From positions 248,001-312,000 of the forward strand of contig NZ_LR134508.1 of NCBI RefSeq assembly GCF_900638335.1: a stretch of DNA of 64,000 nucleotides, read 5' to 3'. The position numbers and the translations under genes were made by a program. Source of the DNA: Campylobacter lari. Its GTDB lineage: Bacteria > Campylobacterota > Campylobacteria > Campylobacterales > Campylobacteraceae. The notes under the pieces were generated by a model that had not been told where the DNA came from, did not search any database, and saw only the letters and a list, made by a program, of their open reading frames with translations. Below, in pieces: positions 52,639-63,261 of this stretch; the stretch's first letter is position 1; each line of letters begins with the position of its first letter.

Positions 52639-53726
52639 TTTTCTCCAAATAAAGCTTTAAGATTTTTAAATGCTTCTTCTTGATTGTTAGTTTTATCTTC
52701 ATTATTTACTTCATTAAGCTCTATCTCATATCCAAGAAGCATACTAGCTAAGCGTATATTAATACCACTTTTTCCTATAGCCTTGCTTTTTTGCTCGCTA
52801 TTCAGCGTTACAATAGCTTTTTTATCTTTAATGTTAACTGAGTTTATAATGGCTGGAGCTAAGCTTCTAGTGATTAAGATTGCCATTTCATTAGAATACT
52901 CAATGCAGTCAATATTTTCATTTTTTAATTCTTTGCTTACAGCATTGATTCTAACTCCTTTTATACCCACAGTTGCTCCTACTGCATCAACGCTTGGACT
53001 ATTAGCTTGTAAGATGATTTTTGCTCTTTCACCTGGAATTCTTGCACTTGCATAAATATTTATAAGACCATCTTTAATCTCAGGAACTTCAGCTTTTAAT
53101 AAAGCTTCTAAAAATTTAGGGCTAGTTCTACTAAGTTCCATTTTCATACCTGATTTATCAATATATACATGTCTAATAACAGCTTTAATTACATCGCCTA
53201 CTTTAAATTTTTCACCTTTAATACGATTTTTTCTAGGTAAATATGCACGAAACTCATCAATTTCTACATAAGTATTTTCTTCACTATCTACTCTTACTAC
53301 GCTACCAAAAACCATGTGTCCTACCATTTTTTGGTATTTTTCATAGATTTTTTCTTCTAAGAGTTTTTGGATATTATATTCTAATTCTTTGTGTAAGATA
53401 TTTACAGCAGTACGACCTAAATTTTCTAAAGAGCATTCATAAGTTAGCTCATCGCCAATTTCTACATCTTTAGCTTCAGTTTTTGCTTTACTTAAAGCGA
53501 TAAAATGTTCATTTTCATATTCTAATCTTTCATCATTATCAGCTACTACGATGATTTTTTGATAGAGTTGTAAATTTTTGCTTGAATCAACAAAAAATTC
53601 ATACTTATCACCATAAATTTTCTTAGCAGTATTAATAAGCGCTTTTTTAACTCTTTCTCTTACATCTTCTATTTGTAAATTTTTCTCATTAGCAATGGAT
53701 TCAATTATATCTGTGATTTTTTCCAT
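52635..53726 (-). CDS. nusA: Transcription termination/antitermination factor NusA
   Basis: RNA-polymerase-associated factor for pausing, termination and antitermination. The 363 residues hold an N-terminal NusA domain (1-120, starting MEKITDIIESIANEKNL), an S1 domain (about 135-200; GSVVRVDSEENTYVEI) and two KH domains (about 225-350; SVDAVGATVGIKGVRI and KAIGKSGINIRLASML). The C-terminal acidic repeats of E. coli NusA are missing, as usual in this class. It is divergent from the 53850 gene. Confidence 0.95.
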   Translation of the reverse strand: MEKITDIIESIANEKNLQIEDVRERVKKALINTAKKIYGDKYEFFVDSSKNLQLYQKIIVVADNDERLEYENEHFIALSKAKTEAKDVEIGDELTYECSLENLGRTAVNILHKELEYNIQKLLEEKIYEKYQKMVGHMVFGSVVRVDSEENTYVEIDEFRAYLPRKNRIKGEKFKVGDVIKAVIRHVYIDKSGMKMELSRTSPKFLEALLKAEVPEIKDGLINIYASARIPGERAKIILQANSPSVDAVGATVGIKGVRINAVSKELKNENIDCIEYSNEMAILITRSLAPAIINSVNIKDKKAIVTLNSEQKSKAIGKSGINIRLASMLLGYEIELNEVNNEDKTNNQEEAFKNLKALFGEN

Positions 53727-53813
53727 AATAACAATACAACCTTAATTTTGGATTTTAAAAATTTGAAGAATAAAATTATATCTTTAATAAGTTTAATTAA
53801 AAGTAAAATTTGC

Positions 53814-53819
53814 TATAAT
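53814..53819 (+). promoter_or_regulatory. Extended -10 promoter for the miaB operon
   Basis: TTTGCTATAATTT contains TATAAT with an upstream TGC, a typical Campylobacter -10. It lies 31 bases before the ATG at 53850, which rules out starts upstream of it such as 53748. Confidence 0.55.
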
Positions 53820-53849
53820 TTCAGATTAAAAAAACTTGAGGATGATGAT

Positions 53850-54092
53850 ATGGATTTAAAAATAGCAAGAACCTCTGTTGATGAAAAGCCAAAAAGCATA
53901 AGTTTAGAAAGTATTGAAAAGGCTGTGGAAAAAGAAGGTCAAAAATTTTTCTATTTTGATAAAGATAATGCACATAAGCAATTAATCGCTTTAGTAGAGC
54001 ATTTTGAAAAAAAAGGAAAATGTGTTTATCATAGAACAATCAAATATGGTTTAGATGATACAGATTTTATGTATGAGGTACACATTCTTTGA
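53850..54092 (+). CDS. Small conserved protein (Cj0459c-like)
   Basis: An 80-residue soluble protein beginning [14 protein letters not shown], with [15 protein letters not shown] and a C-terminal beta-rich [18 protein letters not shown]. No known domain was recognised. The ATG at 53850 follows GAGG and the promoter at 53814. It overlaps miaB (TTG start) by four bases and has been remembered between nusA and miaB in C. jejuni, so it is a real conserved gene. Confidence 0.75.
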   Translation: MDLKIARTSVDEKPKSISLESIEKAVEKEGQKFFYFDKDNAHKQLIALVEHFEKKGKCVYHRTIKYGLDDTDFMYEVHIL

Positions 54093-55387
54093 GTAAAAAA
54101 CTTTTTATACAAACTTTAGGTTGTGCTATGAATGTGCGTGATTCAGAGCATATGATAGCCGAACTTAAAGAAAAAGAAAATTATGAATTAACTCAAGATG
54201 TAAAAGAAGCAGATTTGATTTTAATCAATACTTGCTCAGTACGTGAAAAGCCTGTACATAAGCTTTTTTCAGAAGTTGGAAGTTTTGAAAAAATCAAAAA
54301 AAATGGTGCTAAAATAGGAGTTTGTGGTTGCACTGCTTCACATTTGGGAGATGAGATTTTCAAGCGTGCTCCTAATGTAGATTTTGTTTTGGGTGCTAGA
54401 AATGTTTCTAAAATCACAAAGGCTGTAAATACGCCAAAATTTTTAGGTAATGATATAGATTTTGATGAGAGTAATTATGCTTTTGCAGATTTTAGAAATA
54501 GCCTTTATAAAACCTATGTTAATATATCTATAGGTTGTGATAAGCATTGTACTTATTGTATAGTACCTCACACAAGAGGAGATGAAATTTCTATACCTTT
54601 TGATATTATTAAAAATGAAGCATTGAAAGCTATTGCTAAAGGTGCTAAGGAGATTTTTTTACTAGGGCAAAATGTTAATAATTATGGTAAAAGATTTTCT
54701 AATGCACATGAAAAGATTAATTTTTCAGATCTTTTGGAAAGATTAAGTGAAATCGAAGGTTTGGAGCGTATCCGCTTTACAAGCCCACATCCGTTACATA
54801 TGGATGATAGATTTTTAGAAGTTTTTTCTAAAAATCCTAAAGTATGTAAGTCTATGCATATGCCTTTACAAAGTGGTTCAAGTGAAATTTTAAAGGCTAT
54901 GAAACGCGGTTATACTAAAGAGTGGTATTTAGATAGAGCATTAAAATTGCGTTCTATGTGTAAAGATGTGAGTATTTCTACTGATGTGATTGTGGCTTTT
55001 CCAGGAGAGAGCGATAAAGACTTTGAAGATACCATGGATGTGCTTGAAAAAGTGCGTTTTGAGCAAATGTTTTCTTTTAAATACTCTAAAAGACCACTAA
55101 CTAAAGCTGCAACTATGCCAAATCAAATTCCTGATGATATAGCTTCAAAACGCTTGAGTATTTTACAAGCAAGACATACAGAAATTTTAGATGAAATTGT
55201 TGTAAAGCAAAAAGATAAAGAATTTGATGTTTTATTTGAAGAATTAAGAAGCGAAGGTTTTGTAGCAGGTAGAAGTGATAATAATTTTTTGATTCAAGTT
55301 AAAGGTAGTGAAGAGTTATTAGGACAAATGAAAAAAGTAAAAATCACCAATCCTAGACGTATGGTGTTAAATGGCGAAATCCTTTAA
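54089..55387 (+). CDS. miaB: tRNA-2-methylthio-N6-dimethylallyladenosine synthase MiaB
   Basis: Radical-SAM enzyme that thiomethylates i6A37 of tRNAs. The three Cys of the auxiliary cluster appear in LGCAMN, NTCSVRE and GVCGC; the radical-SAM triad CDKHCTYC is near residues 150-157, followed by PHTRG, with a C-terminal TRAM domain. The 432 residues are normal. The start is TTG, coupled to the upstream gene. The tRNA-Phe at 24395, with A-rich anticodon 3' side, is a plausible substrate. Confidence 0.95.
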   Translation: MSKKLFIQTLGCAMNVRDSEHMIAELKEKENYELTQDVKEADLILINTCSVREKPVHKLFSEVGSFEKIKKNGAKIGVCGCTASHLGDEIFKRAPNVDFVLGARNVSKITKAVNTPKFLGNDIDFDESNYAFADFRNSLYKTYVNISIGCDKHCTYCIVPHTRGDEISIPFDIIKNEALKAIAKGAKEIFLLGQNVNNYGKRFSNAHEKINFSDLLERLSEIEGLERIRFTSPHPLHMDDRFLEVFSKNPKVCKSMHMPLQSGSSEILKAMKRGYTKEWYLDRALKLRSMCKDVSISTDVIVAFPGESDKDFEDTMDVLEKVRFEQMFSFKYSKRPLTKAATMPNQIPDDIASKRLSILQARHTEILDEIVVKQKDKEFDVLFEELRSEGFVAGRSDNNFLIQVKGSEELLGQMKKVKITNPRRMVLNGEIL

Positions 55388-55994
55388 GATTAATCTTTTA
55401 GCCTTTGGAATTTTTTTATTACAATGGTTAATTTTTTTAACTTGTAGAAAGGTTTATTTAGGGCAAAATCTTCCAAAAAGATCATGTGTGATACTTTTTT
55501 GGCATGGGCGTCTTGCTCTAATGCCTTTTGCTTATTGTAAAATGGGTATTAAAGGAAAAAAGGCTTATGTGATGATTTCACACCATAAAGATGGGGAGAT
55601 TATTGCTAGAAATATTGCATTTTTTGGTTTAAATACTCTAAGGGGTAGTACAAGCAAAGGTGCTTTGGCTTTATTAAAGCAATCTTTTAAAATTTTAGAT
55701 CAAGGCGATGATGTGATTATCACTCCAGATGGACCAAGAGGGCCTTATCATAGCGTTTCAGATGGTTCTGTGATGATAGCTTTGAAAAAAAATGCTCCAC
55801 TTTTTTTGCTAAATTATGAAGCAAGTTCTTTTTGGGAATTTAAAAGTTGGGATAAAATGATCTTACCTAAACCTTTTTCTAAGATTACCTATAGACTAAG
55901 TGAAGAAATCAAAATACAAAATTTAAATTTAGAAGAAGCTAAAGTATTGATAAAAGAAAAATTTGATATGATAAGTCAAATAGACAAAGGATAA
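55371..55994 (+). CDS. DUF374-type lysophospholipid acyltransferase-like protein
   Basis: A 207-residue membrane-associated protein. An N-terminal membrane helix (about 6-25) is followed by [13 protein letters not shown] (replacing the HX4D motif), [24 protein letters not shown] and [16 protein letters not shown], the hallmarks of the DUF374/LPLAT group that includes KDO-lipid A acyltransferase relatives. It overlaps miaB by 17 bases. The lipid acceptor is unknown. Confidence 0.82.
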   Translation: MAKSFKINLLAFGIFLLQWLIFLTCRKVYLGQNLPKRSCVILFWHGRLALMPFAYCKMGIKGKKAYVMISHHKDGEIIARNIAFFGLNTLRGSTSKGALALLKQSFKILDQGDDVIITPDGPRGPYHSVSDGSVMIALKKNAPLFLLNYEASSFWEFKSWDKMILPKPFSKITYRLSEEIKIQNLNLEEAKVLIKEKFDMISQIDKG

Positions 55995-55999
55995 ACACT

Positions 56000-56965
56000 A
56001 TGTTATCTTTTTTTAGAAAATATATTTTGCAACTTTTAGTATGTATTTGCTATGATGAAAAACAATACATTATAAGATGTCATACTTGGAAAAAATCCCA
56101 AGCTGTTGATACTTTTGAAAAAAGCTTTGAAGATAAAGAAAAAGCCATAGAATATGTAAAAAATTTAACTAAAGATTTTCAAATTTATTATATATGCACT
56201 TTTTTTACTCCTATTGCACAAGGCGTTGTGCCAAGCTCAAATTTTAAAGATCTTTCTAATTTTGGTGTTGATGCAGGTAGTGTCAAGTGCATTTCTTTTA
56301 ACAATGGTTTATTGTATGCTTCTAATCATTCTTTAAGCTCATATGAGCAAGATTATGAGGCTTTTGGTGGTTTGGATTTGCTTTATTCGCCTTTTTCTTT
56401 ACTTTATCATTGTATGGTAAATAGAGGTTTTGAAGAAAAAATAGGCCTTTATGTATATAGATACCATGATTTTGTTGCAATGTTAATTTGTAAAAATAAG
56501 ACTATATTGTTTGGAAGTTATTTTAATATAGCTAGTCAAAATTATGATGAAGATGATTTTTTTGATGATATTAAAGAAGAATTTGATTTGCAAATTGATG
56601 ATGAAAGTCATGAGGAAGAAGATGAGCAAAACTATGATTTAAAAAGTTTAGAAGAAATGAGCCAAGAGCTTGATAAACTCGAGGAATTAGATGAAGAAAA
56701 AGAAGAACTTCCTATTGAGTCTTTAGAAAATTTTAGCTCGGATATGAAAATGATAGAATACATCATTTCAAGTGTAAAAGAATTTTATCAAAATCCTTTG
56801 TATGATAATAGCTTTTTGGAAGAAATTGTGATTTTTGATGAGGAAAGTTTTAGTTCAACCTCGCTTGATTACCTAGAAAATGAGCTTTTTATAAAACCTA
56901 AAGTAGAACTTGTAGATACTTTAAATTTGATGAATGAACTTATGGTGAAGGACTTAAAACTATGA
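56000..56965 (+). CDS. PilM/GspL-like cytoplasmic scaffold candidate
   Basis: A 321-residue protein, not clearly recognised by motif. Residues 1-190 look like a two-layer domain (FKDLSNFGVDAGSVKCISF, DLLYSPFSLLYHCMVNRG, GLYVYRYHDFVAMLICKNK), reminiscent of a degenerate actin-like PilM/GspL fold. A very acidic linker spans about 190-245, and a C-terminal helical part follows. No membrane helix is seen. It overlaps by four bases a gene for a PilN-like protein, and that one overlaps a PilO-like gene. The order M-N-O supports the guess; sequence alone is weak. Confidence 0.5.
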   Translation: MLSFFRKYILQLLVCICYDEKQYIIRCHTWKKSQAVDTFEKSFEDKEKAIEYVKNLTKDFQIYYICTFFTPIAQGVVPSSNFKDLSNFGVDAGSVKCISFNNGLLYASNHSLSSYEQDYEAFGGLDLLYSPFSLLYHCMVNRGFEEKIGLYVYRYHDFVAMLICKNKTILFGSYFNIASQNYDEDDFFDDIKEEFDLQIDDESHEEEDEQNYDLKSLEEMSQELDKLEELDEEKEELPIESLENFSSDMKMIEYIISSVKEFYQNPLYDNSFLEEIVIFDEESFSSTSLDYLENELFIKPKVELVDTLNLMNELMVKDLKL

Positions 56966-57513
56966 GATATAGTCTAATCAAACCTAAGATAAAACCTGTT
57001 TTTAATCTTTTTACTAGAATTTGGATTTATTTTACTAGCATTAGTGTTGCTTTGATTTTTGTAGTATTTATTGTGGTAGTTTTTAAAAGCTATTATGCAT
57101 CTGTGCAACTTGATAATAAAAAAGAAGAATTAGCTCAAGTTATTGTACAAATTAATGCTAATAAGCTTAAATACCAAGAATTAGTAAGACAAAATGATAA
57201 AGCAGAGTTGATTTTGGGGAATTTGGAGCAAGAACAAGAAAATGGCAAAAATAAAGTTTTACTAAAAAGTATTCAAAACCTTTTTACCCTAGTGCCTAAA
57301 AACATATCTTTAGATGAGGTTTTAATGGAAGATAGATCACTTATTTTAAGAGGTATTACACCTACTAAAGAAATGTTTTCATTGTTATTAGAAGCCCCAT
57401 TAAGGAGTATTTTTTCTAATTCTCAAACAAGTTATTATCAATTAGAAAATGGTTGGTATCGCTTTGTAAGTGTAAATATCACTATACCAGAGGAAATGTA
57501 TGAGCAAAAATGA
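56962..57513 (+). CDS. PilN-like membrane protein
   Basis: A 183-residue bitopic protein: a short cytoplasmic N-terminus, one membrane helix (about 19-46), a coiled coil (about 50-95), and a small periplasmic domain with FTLVPKNISLDEVLMEDRSL and LRGITPTKEMFSLLL, matching the P-x-x-v-x-L...L-x-G-x-t-x-x...F pattern of PilN. It is coupled to the preceding and following genes by overlaps of 4 and 14 bases. Confidence 0.6.
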   Translation: MRYSLIKPKIKPVFNLFTRIWIYFTSISVALIFVVFIVVVFKSYYASVQLDNKKEELAQVIVQINANKLKYQELVRQNDKAELILGNLEQEQENGKNKVLLKSIQNLFTLVPKNISLDEVLMEDRSLILRGITPTKEMFSLLLEAPLRSIFSNSQTSYYQLENGWYRFVSVNITIPEEMYEQK

Positions 57514-58039
57514 TAAGAGCTTAGAAGAAGCTGATATATTAAAGATATTGATTTACTCTTTTTCATTTGTAGCACTTTGTGCAATTTTGATTTTATTTTT
57601 AGTTGTGCCTTTCTTGAAAGATTATAAAATCGAACATTCAAGATTAGCAACCCAGCAAATTCAAAATACTAAAGCAATAAATGAGCTGCAAGCTTTAGAA
57701 AAAGTTATTGATGATTTTCAAAAGGCAAATGCGCAAAATTTAGCTCAAATCAATGCAGAATTTTCACAAAAAGAATTATTGGAATTTATGAAAAAATATT
57801 TTGATGATGTAAAAATTAATCTCATTCCTATTAAAAAAGAGCAAGAGTATTTAAAATACCAATTTGGAGCTAACGTAAAGATGAAAAATCCTCAAGCTTT
57901 TTATTCTTTTTTAAATGATTTGCAAAGATATAAAAATTTAATAGAAATTAGCACTCCTGTAGAGTTTAAATCTGAAGAAAAACACATTAATCTTAAATTT
58001 AAGATCAAAGTGTTTTATGCACAAGCTATTCAAAAATAA
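57500..58039 (+). CDS. PilO-like membrane protein
   Basis: A 179-residue bitopic protein: membrane helix at about 14-38, coiled coil (about 45-85), and a ferredoxin-like periplasmic C-terminus with FGANVKMKNPQAFYSFLNDLQ and LIEISTPVEFKSEEKHINL, as in PilO. Its 3' end overlaps that of the convergent lipoprotein gene by 14 bases. With the two preceding genes it would form an inner-membrane scaffold joining cytoplasm and periplasm. Confidence 0.6.
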   Translation: MSKNDKSLEEADILKILIYSFSFVALCAILILFLVVPFLKDYKIEHSRLATQQIQNTKAINELQALEKVIDDFQKANAQNLAQINAEFSQKELLEFMKKYFDDVKINLIPIKKEQEYLKYQFGANVKMKNPQAFYSFLNDLQRYKNLIEISTPVEFKSEEKHINLKFKIKVFYAQAIQK

Positions 58040-58823
58040 TTACTTCATTATTTTGATACGGAGTGATTTCTTCTTCTTTTTTGCTATCTTGTTTTACATC
58101 TTGAACTTCTGAGTTTTCTTGTGTTTTTGGTTCTTCTTTGATTTCTTTGATGCTAGTTTTTAAACCAGATGCGATTTCTTTATAAAAAGCAACAAAAACT
58201 TTATCAATTTCTAAAGCGCTTGCTGCAAGACTTTCGTTAAGCTGGGTAGGAACGGCACTATATACCTCCCTAAAGCTTTCTATGCTTGCTTGTCCTTTTA
58301 TAGGATAATTTAAAATGATAGGATCATTTAATTTTGCCGAGCTTGTTGTGCTTTGGAAAGTATCTTCTTGATGTAAATTATTTAAATGACTTTGGGCTTC
58401 TAAAATAATCATAAAAGAAGACTCCACACTATCACCACCAAGGCTTGAATTTCTTCTAACCTTATCTTCATATAAATTAGCATTAATAATTATATTAAAA
58501 GCATAATCAGCATTTTCATTATCTATAGTATATCCTTTGCTTTGAAGCAATGCTTTGCTATCTTCTAAAAGTTGTTTTTTGAGTAATTCTAAGCTTTTGT
58601 TGATTCTTTGATTTAGAGTAGATTGCTCAAAATATGAACTATAAAAAGTACTTTTTATAATTTCTACATCATTGATCTTGACTTTAGGGCTATTAGCATT
58701 TGTATGGTTGTGTTCTTCAAAAGTGCTTTTAAAATTTGGCATAGAAATATAATAAGTTTTTTGATTACCAGTGCAAGCACTTAAAAATAAAATTATACTA
58801 AAAAATAATAATATTTTTTTCAT
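58026..58823 (-). CDS. Outer-membrane lipoprotein, possibly HpaA-like
   Basis: A 265-residue lipoprotein: signal peptide 1-16 with lipobox LSAC (Cys17), then a mixed domain with ALLQSKGYTIDNENADYAFNI and a helical end FVAFYKEIASGLKTSIKEI, and a charged low-complexity tail (about 225-265). The middle pattern recalls Helicobacter HpaA (adhesin/flagellar sheath family) but similarity is low. It is convergent with the PilO-like gene and divergent from lgt, whose product would lipidate it. Confidence 0.7.
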   Translation of the reverse strand: MKKILLFFSIILFLSACTGNQKTYYISMPNFKSTFEEHNHTNANSPKVKINDVEIIKSTFYSSYFEQSTLNQRINKSLELLKKQLLEDSKALLQSKGYTIDNENADYAFNIIINANLYEDKVRRNSSLGGDSVESSFMIILEAQSHLNNLHQEDTFQSTTSSAKLNDPIILNYPIKGQASIESFREVYSAVPTQLNESLAASALEIDKVFVAFYKEIASGLKTSIKEIKEEPKTQENSEVQDVKQDSKKEEEITPYQNNEVIIFE

Positions 58824-58864
58824 TTTTCCTCCTTTTGATTTTTATAATTATAACAATTTTTTGC

Positions 58865-58870
58865 TATATT
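58865..58870 (+). promoter_or_regulatory. lgt promoter -10 box
   Basis: TTTTGCTATATT has the same TGC-extended form as the box at 53814. It lies 26 bases before the lgt ATG. Confidence 0.45.
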
Positions 58871-58895
58871 ATATGTTTTATAATAAGGGCTTTTT

Positions 58896-59711
58896 ATGGA
58901 ATTTTGGCAAAATATTTATGCAAATTTTGATGTGGTAGCTTTTGAAATTTTTGGTTTAAAAGTACATTGGTATGGCATTATGTATGTGCTAGCTTTACTT
59001 GTTGCTTTAATGGTTGCAAAATACTATGCGATTAAAGATAATATGGGAATTTCTAAAGCTATGCTTGATAGCTATTTTATATGGGTAGAAATAGGGGTGA
59101 TTTTAGGTGCAAGATTGGGTTATATTTTAATTTATGATGCGCATACTTTATGGTATCTTACACATCCTTGGCAAATTTTTAATCCTTTTTATAATGGAGA
59201 ATTCGTAGGGATTAGAGGTATGAGTTATCATGGTGCTGTTGTGGGATTTTTGATTGCAACTTATGTTTTTTGTAAAAAAAATAAGCAAAATTTATGGAAA
59301 TATTTAGATTTAGTTGCTATTAGTGTGCCATGTGGATATATTTTTGGTCGTATTGGAAATTTTTTAAATCAAGAGTTATTTGGTAGAGCTACAGAAGTAC
59401 CTTGGGGTATTTATGTAGATGGGATATTACGTCATCCTTCGCAACTTTATGAAGCTTTTTTGGAAGGTTTTATTGTTTTTATTGTTTTATTATTAATAAA
59501 AAAATATAAAAAATATAATGGAGAATTGATTGCTTACTATACGATTTTATACGCCCTAGCGCGCTTTGTATGCGAGTTTTTTAGAGAGCCTGATTTTGGT
59601 ATAGGCTTTGTTGCTTTTGGTATGAGTATGGGTCAAATACTAAGCTTGTTAATGTTTTTATTAGGACTATTTTTATCTTTTTATTTAAGAAATATTAAAA
59701 AAAATTTATAA
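58896..59711 (+). CDS. lgt: Prolipoprotein diacylglyceryl transferase
   Basis: Inner-membrane enzyme that attaches diacylglycerol to the lipobox Cys of prolipoproteins. About seven membrane segments are seen. The family signature [20 protein letters not shown] lies near residues 150-169, with HWYGIMY early and YHGAVVGF (about 107-114) carrying the catalytic His. The 271 residues are normal. It lies between a lipoprotein gene and frdCAB as in C. jejuni. Confidence 0.95.
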   Translation: MEFWQNIYANFDVVAFEIFGLKVHWYGIMYVLALLVALMVAKYYAIKDNMGISKAMLDSYFIWVEIGVILGARLGYILIYDAHTLWYLTHPWQIFNPFYNGEFVGIRGMSYHGAVVGFLIATYVFCKKNKQNLWKYLDLVAISVPCGYIFGRIGNFLNQELFGRATEVPWGIYVDGILRHPSQLYEAFLEGFIVFIVLLLIKKYKKYNGELIAYYTILYALARFVCEFFREPDFGIGFVAFGMSMGQILSLLMFLLGLFLSFYLRNIKKNL

Positions 59712-59740
59712 ATTTTTATTTATTTTAAGAATAAAAGTTC

Positions 59741-59746
59741 TATAAT
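59741..59746 (+). promoter_or_regulatory. frdCAB promoter -10 box
   Basis: TATAAT 42 bases before the frdC ATG, between lgt and frdC; AAAAGGAG precedes the ATG. Confidence 0.55.
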
Positions 59747-59788
59747 TGCTCCGATATTAAAACTTATCAACTTTTAAAAGGAGTAAAT

Positions 59789-60568
59789 ATGAGCCAACTC
59801 ATTGAAGGTTTTTTAGGCAAGAGTATTGATGGCAAAAAAAGCAAAATGCCAGCAAAACTTGACTATATTCAAAGTGCAACAGGCTTGATTTTAGGCTTGT
59901 TTATGTGGGCACATATGTTTTTCGTTTCTACCATTTTGGTTAGTGATGATTTTTTTGATTCGGTGGTTCACTTTTTAGAACTAAAATTTATCATTAATAG
60001 CCCTATGATGAGCTACATCACTTCTTTCTTAGCTGCTTGTGTTTTGGTTATTTTCTTTGTGCATGCGGGTCTTGCAATGAGAAAATTCCCTATTAATTTC
60101 AGACAATACCAACTTTGTAGAACGCACTTAAAATATATGAATCATGGTGATTCTTCTTTATGGTGGGTTCAAGCTGCAACTGGTTTTGTAATGTTTTTCT
60201 TGGGTTCTGCGCACTTAATTTTTATCATTACTAATGCAGATAAAATCAGTGCTGATATGTCAGGCGATAGAGTAGTAAGCCATTTTATGTGGTTATTTTA
60301 CATTGCATTATTAATCTGTGTTGAGTTACATGGTAGTATCGGTCTTTATAGATTATGTGTAAAATGGGGTTGGTTTGAAGGTAAAGATGCAAAAGAAAGT
60401 CGTAAAAAACTTAAAAAAGCAAAATGGTTTATTAGTATTTTCTTCTTAGTTTTAGGTGTATTAAGCTTAGCTGCTTTTGCAAAAATAGGCTTTAATAATT
60501 ACCAAAACAACTCTGTAGCGCAAATAGTAAAAACTTATGATGGAGCTAAATATGAACATACAATATAG
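59789..60568 (+). CDS. frdC: Fumarate reductase cytochrome b subunit FrdC
   Basis: A 259-residue dihaem membrane anchor of the Wolinella-type quinol:fumarate reductase. Five membrane segments carry haem-ligand-type histidines ([34 protein letters not shown]). It passes electrons from menaquinol to FrdB/FrdA. First gene of frdCAB; it overlaps frdA by 17 bases. Confidence 0.95.
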   Translation: MSQLIEGFLGKSIDGKKSKMPAKLDYIQSATGLILGLFMWAHMFFVSTILVSDDFFDSVVHFLELKFIINSPMMSYITSFLAACVLVIFFVHAGLAMRKFPINFRQYQLCRTHLKYMNHGDSSLWWVQAATGFVMFFLGSAHLIFIITNADKISADMSGDRVVSHFMWLFYIALLICVELHGSIGLYRLCVKWGWFEGKDAKESRKKLKKAKWFISIFFLVLGVLSLAAFAKIGFNNYQNNSVAQIVKTYDGAKYEHTI

Positions 60569-62543
60569 TGATGCTTTAGTTATCGGTGGTGGTCTTGCAG
60601 GTTTAAGAGCTGCTATTGAAGTTGCAAAAAGTGGTCAAAGTGTAACTTTATTAAGTATTTGTCCGGTTAAAAGATCTCACTCAGCTGCTGTGCAAGGTGG
60701 TATGCAAGCGAGTTTAGGAAATAGCGTTAAAGGCGAGGGAGATAATGAAGATGTGCATTTTGCTGATACAGTAAAAGGGTCTGACTGGGGCTGTGATCAA
60801 GAAGTTGCAAGAATGTTTGCACAAACTGCTCCAAAAGCTGTGCGTGAGCTTGCTGCTTGGGGTGTGCCTTGGACTAGGGTTACAAAAGGACCTAGAACTG
60901 TTGTTATAAACGCTCAAAAAACTACTATTGAAGAAAAAGAAGAAGCGCATGGTCTTATAAATGCAAGAGATTTTGGTGGTACTAAAAAATGGAGAACATG
61001 TTATATTGCTGATGCGACAGGACACTGTATGCTTTATGGTGTAGCAAATGAAGCGATTAAACATCAAGTTAAAATCATCGATAGAATGGAAGCGGTAAGA
61101 ATTATCCATGATGGTAAAAAATGTCTAGGAGCTATTGCTAGAGATTTAACTAATGGAGAATTAATTGCTTATGTTGCTAGAGGAACTATGATTGCAACAG
61201 GTGGTTATGGTAGAATTTATAAACAAACTACAAATGCTGTTATCTGTGAAGGTACAGGAGCTGCTATTGCACTTGAAACTGGACTTTGTAGACTTTCAAA
61301 TATGGAAGCAGTGCAATTTCACCCAACTCCAATCGTACCAAGTGGTATCTTACTAACTGAAGGTTGTAGAGGTGATGGTGGTATCTTAAGAGATGTTGAT
61401 GGTTACCGCTTTATGCCTGATTATGAGCCTGAGAAAAAAGAACTTGCAAGTAGGGACGTTGTAAGTCGTAGAATGATGGAGCATATTAGAAAAGGTAAAG
61501 GTGTAAAAAGCCCTTATGGAGATCATTTATGGCTTGATATTTCTATCCTTGGTCGTGCGCATGTTGAAAAAAATCTTCGCGATGTTCAAGATATTTGTAA
61601 GACATTTAATGGCATTGATCCTGCTGATGAGGGTCCAAAAGGCTGGGCGCCAGTTTTACCTATGCAACATTACTCAATGGGTGGTATTAGAACCAAACCA
61701 ACCGGTGAAAGCCAATGGCTAAATGGTCTTTTTGCGTGTGGTGAAGCAGCTTGCTGGGATATGCACGGATTTAACCGCTTGGGTGGAAATTCATGTTCAG
61801 AAACTGTTGTTGCAGGTATGATCGTAGGAGATTATTTTGCACAATATTGTAAAGAAAATGGTAATGATATTGATACAAATATCGTTAAATCTTTCCTTTC
61901 TAAAGAGTATGATTACTTAAAATCTCTTGTAAGTAAAGAAGGTAAACATGATGTATTTGAAATCAAAAATAGAATGAAAGACATTATGTGGGAAAAAGTA
62001 GCTATTTTTAGAACAGGCCAAGGTCTTGAAGAAGCGGTTAAAGAGCTTGAAGAGTTATATCATAAATCACTTGATTTAAAAGTACATGATAAAGAATTAA
62101 AATGTGCAAATCCAGAGCTTGAAGAAGCTTACAGGGTTCCAAGAATGTTAAAAATTGCTTTATGTGTTGCTTATGGTGCACTTTTAAGAACAGAAAGCCG
62201 CGGGGCTCACTATAGAGAAGATTATCCAAAAAGAGATGATTTAAATTGGATGAAAAGAACAAATACTTACTGGGTAGAAGGCGAAAGTATGCCTAGAGTT
62301 GAGTATGAAGATCTTGACATTATGAAAATGGAAATTCCACCTGCATTTAGAGGTTATGGTGCTAAAGGAAATATCATTGAAAATCCATTAAGTGAAAAAC
62401 GTCAAGCTGAAGTTGATGCGATCCGTGAAAAAATGGAAGCAGAAGGCAAAGGTAGATATGAAATTCAACATGCTCTAATGCCTTATGAATTACAAGCTAA
62501 ATTTAAAGCACCAAATCAAAGAATAGGAGTTGATTATGAGTAG
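60552..62543 (+). CDS. frdA: Fumarate reductase flavoprotein subunit FrdA
   Basis: A 663-residue catalytic subunit. The FAD loop [12 protein letters not shown] is at 10-21, covalent FAD is expected at His43 in [11 protein letters not shown], and the substrate region [10 protein letters not shown] and active-site [11 protein letters not shown] follow. The ATG at 60552 has GGAG 6 bases upstream; the frame also opens slightly earlier. It may act in both directions, since Campylobacter uses FrdABC for succinate oxidation as well. It supplies the sink for fumarate produced or carried by the 9459-17392 genes. Confidence 0.96.
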   Translation: MNIQYSDALVIGGGLAGLRAAIEVAKSGQSVTLLSICPVKRSHSAAVQGGMQASLGNSVKGEGDNEDVHFADTVKGSDWGCDQEVARMFAQTAPKAVRELAAWGVPWTRVTKGPRTVVINAQKTTIEEKEEAHGLINARDFGGTKKWRTCYIADATGHCMLYGVANEAIKHQVKIIDRMEAVRIIHDGKKCLGAIARDLTNGELIAYVARGTMIATGGYGRIYKQTTNAVICEGTGAAIALETGLCRLSNMEAVQFHPTPIVPSGILLTEGCRGDGGILRDVDGYRFMPDYEPEKKELASRDVVSRRMMEHIRKGKGVKSPYGDHLWLDISILGRAHVEKNLRDVQDICKTFNGIDPADEGPKGWAPVLPMQHYSMGGIRTKPTGESQWLNGLFACGEAACWDMHGFNRLGGNSCSETVVAGMIVGDYFAQYCKENGNDIDTNIVKSFLSKEYDYLKSLVSKEGKHDVFEIKNRMKDIMWEKVAIFRTGQGLEEAVKELEELYHKSLDLKVHDKELKCANPELEEAYRVPRMLKIALCVAYGALLRTESRGAHYREDYPKRDDLNWMKRTNTYWVEGESMPRVEYEDLDIMKMEIPPAFRGYGAKGNIIENPLSEKRQAEVDAIREKMEAEGKGRYEIQHALMPYELQAKFKAPNQRIGVDYE

Positions 62544-63261
62544 AAAATTAACAATAAGAGCATTTAAATATAATCCATTAAGTAAAATTTCTAAGCCTCA
62601 TTTTGTTACTTATGAGCTTGAAGAAACTCCATTTATGACGATTTTTGTGTGCTTAACTCAAATCAGAGAAAAAATGGATGCAGATTTGAGTTTTGACTTT
62701 GTATGTAGAGCAGGGATTTGCGGAAGCTGTGCTATGATGATCAATGGTAAGCCAAAACTTGCTTGTAAAACATTGACAAAAGACTATCCAGATGGCGTTA
62801 TAGAGCTTATGCCTTTACCTGCATTTAGACATATAAAAGACTTAAGTGTTAATACAGGTGAGTGGTTTGATGGTATGTGCAAACGTGTTGAAAGCTGGGT
62901 GCATAATGAAAAAGAAACAGATATTTCTAAACTTGAAGAACGTATTGAGCCAGAAGTTGCTGATGAGACTTTTGAACTTGATCGTTGTATAGAGTGTGGA
63001 ATTTGTGTTGCTTCTTGTGCGACTAAGCTAATGAGACCTGATTTTATCGCAGCTACTGGACTTTTAAGAACAGCTAGATATTTACAAGATCCACATGATC
63101 ACAGAACCATAGAAGATTTTTATGAATTAGTGGGCGATGATGATGGTGTATTTGGATGTATGTCTTTACTTGCATGTGAAGATAATTGTCCAAAAGAACT
63201 ACCTTTACAAAGTAAAATCGCTTACATGAGAAGACAGCTTGTCGCTCAAAGAAACAAATAA
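62536..63261 (+). CDS. frdB: Fumarate reductase iron-sulfur subunit FrdB
   Basis: A 241-residue electron-transfer subunit. The 2Fe-2S motif CRAGICGSC (near 58-66) with a later Cys in PKLAC, and two further clusters from [11 protein letters not shown] (near 152) and [12 protein letters not shown] (near 204) are present. The ATG at 62536 follows AGGAG by 6 bases and overlaps the frdA end. Ends near a hairpin at 63266. Confidence 0.96.
   Translation: MSRKLTIRAFKYNPLSKISKPHFVTYELEETPFMTIFVCLTQIREKMDADLSFDFVCRAGICGSCAMMINGKPKLACKTLTKDYPDGVIELMPLPAFRHIKDLSVNTGEWFDGMCKRVESWVHNEKETDISKLEERIEPEVADETFELDRCIECGICVASCATKLMRPDFIAATGLLRTARYLQDPHDHRTIEDFYELVGDDDGVFGCMSLLACEDNCPKELPLQSKIAYMRRQLVAQRNK

Noticed and set aside
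53748-53849. Longer start for the small gene before miaB
   Set aside because: A TATAAT promoter box at 53814-53819 lies inside the extension, and GAGG precedes the ATG at 53850.
58879-58884. TATAAT as the lgt promoter
   Set aside because: It lies only 12 bases before the ATG and abuts the AAGGG ribosome site; the box at 58865 is better placed.
60714-61109. 131-residue minus-strand frame within frdA
   Set aside because: Antisense shadow of FrdA with Phe/Ser/Cys-rich nonsense composition.
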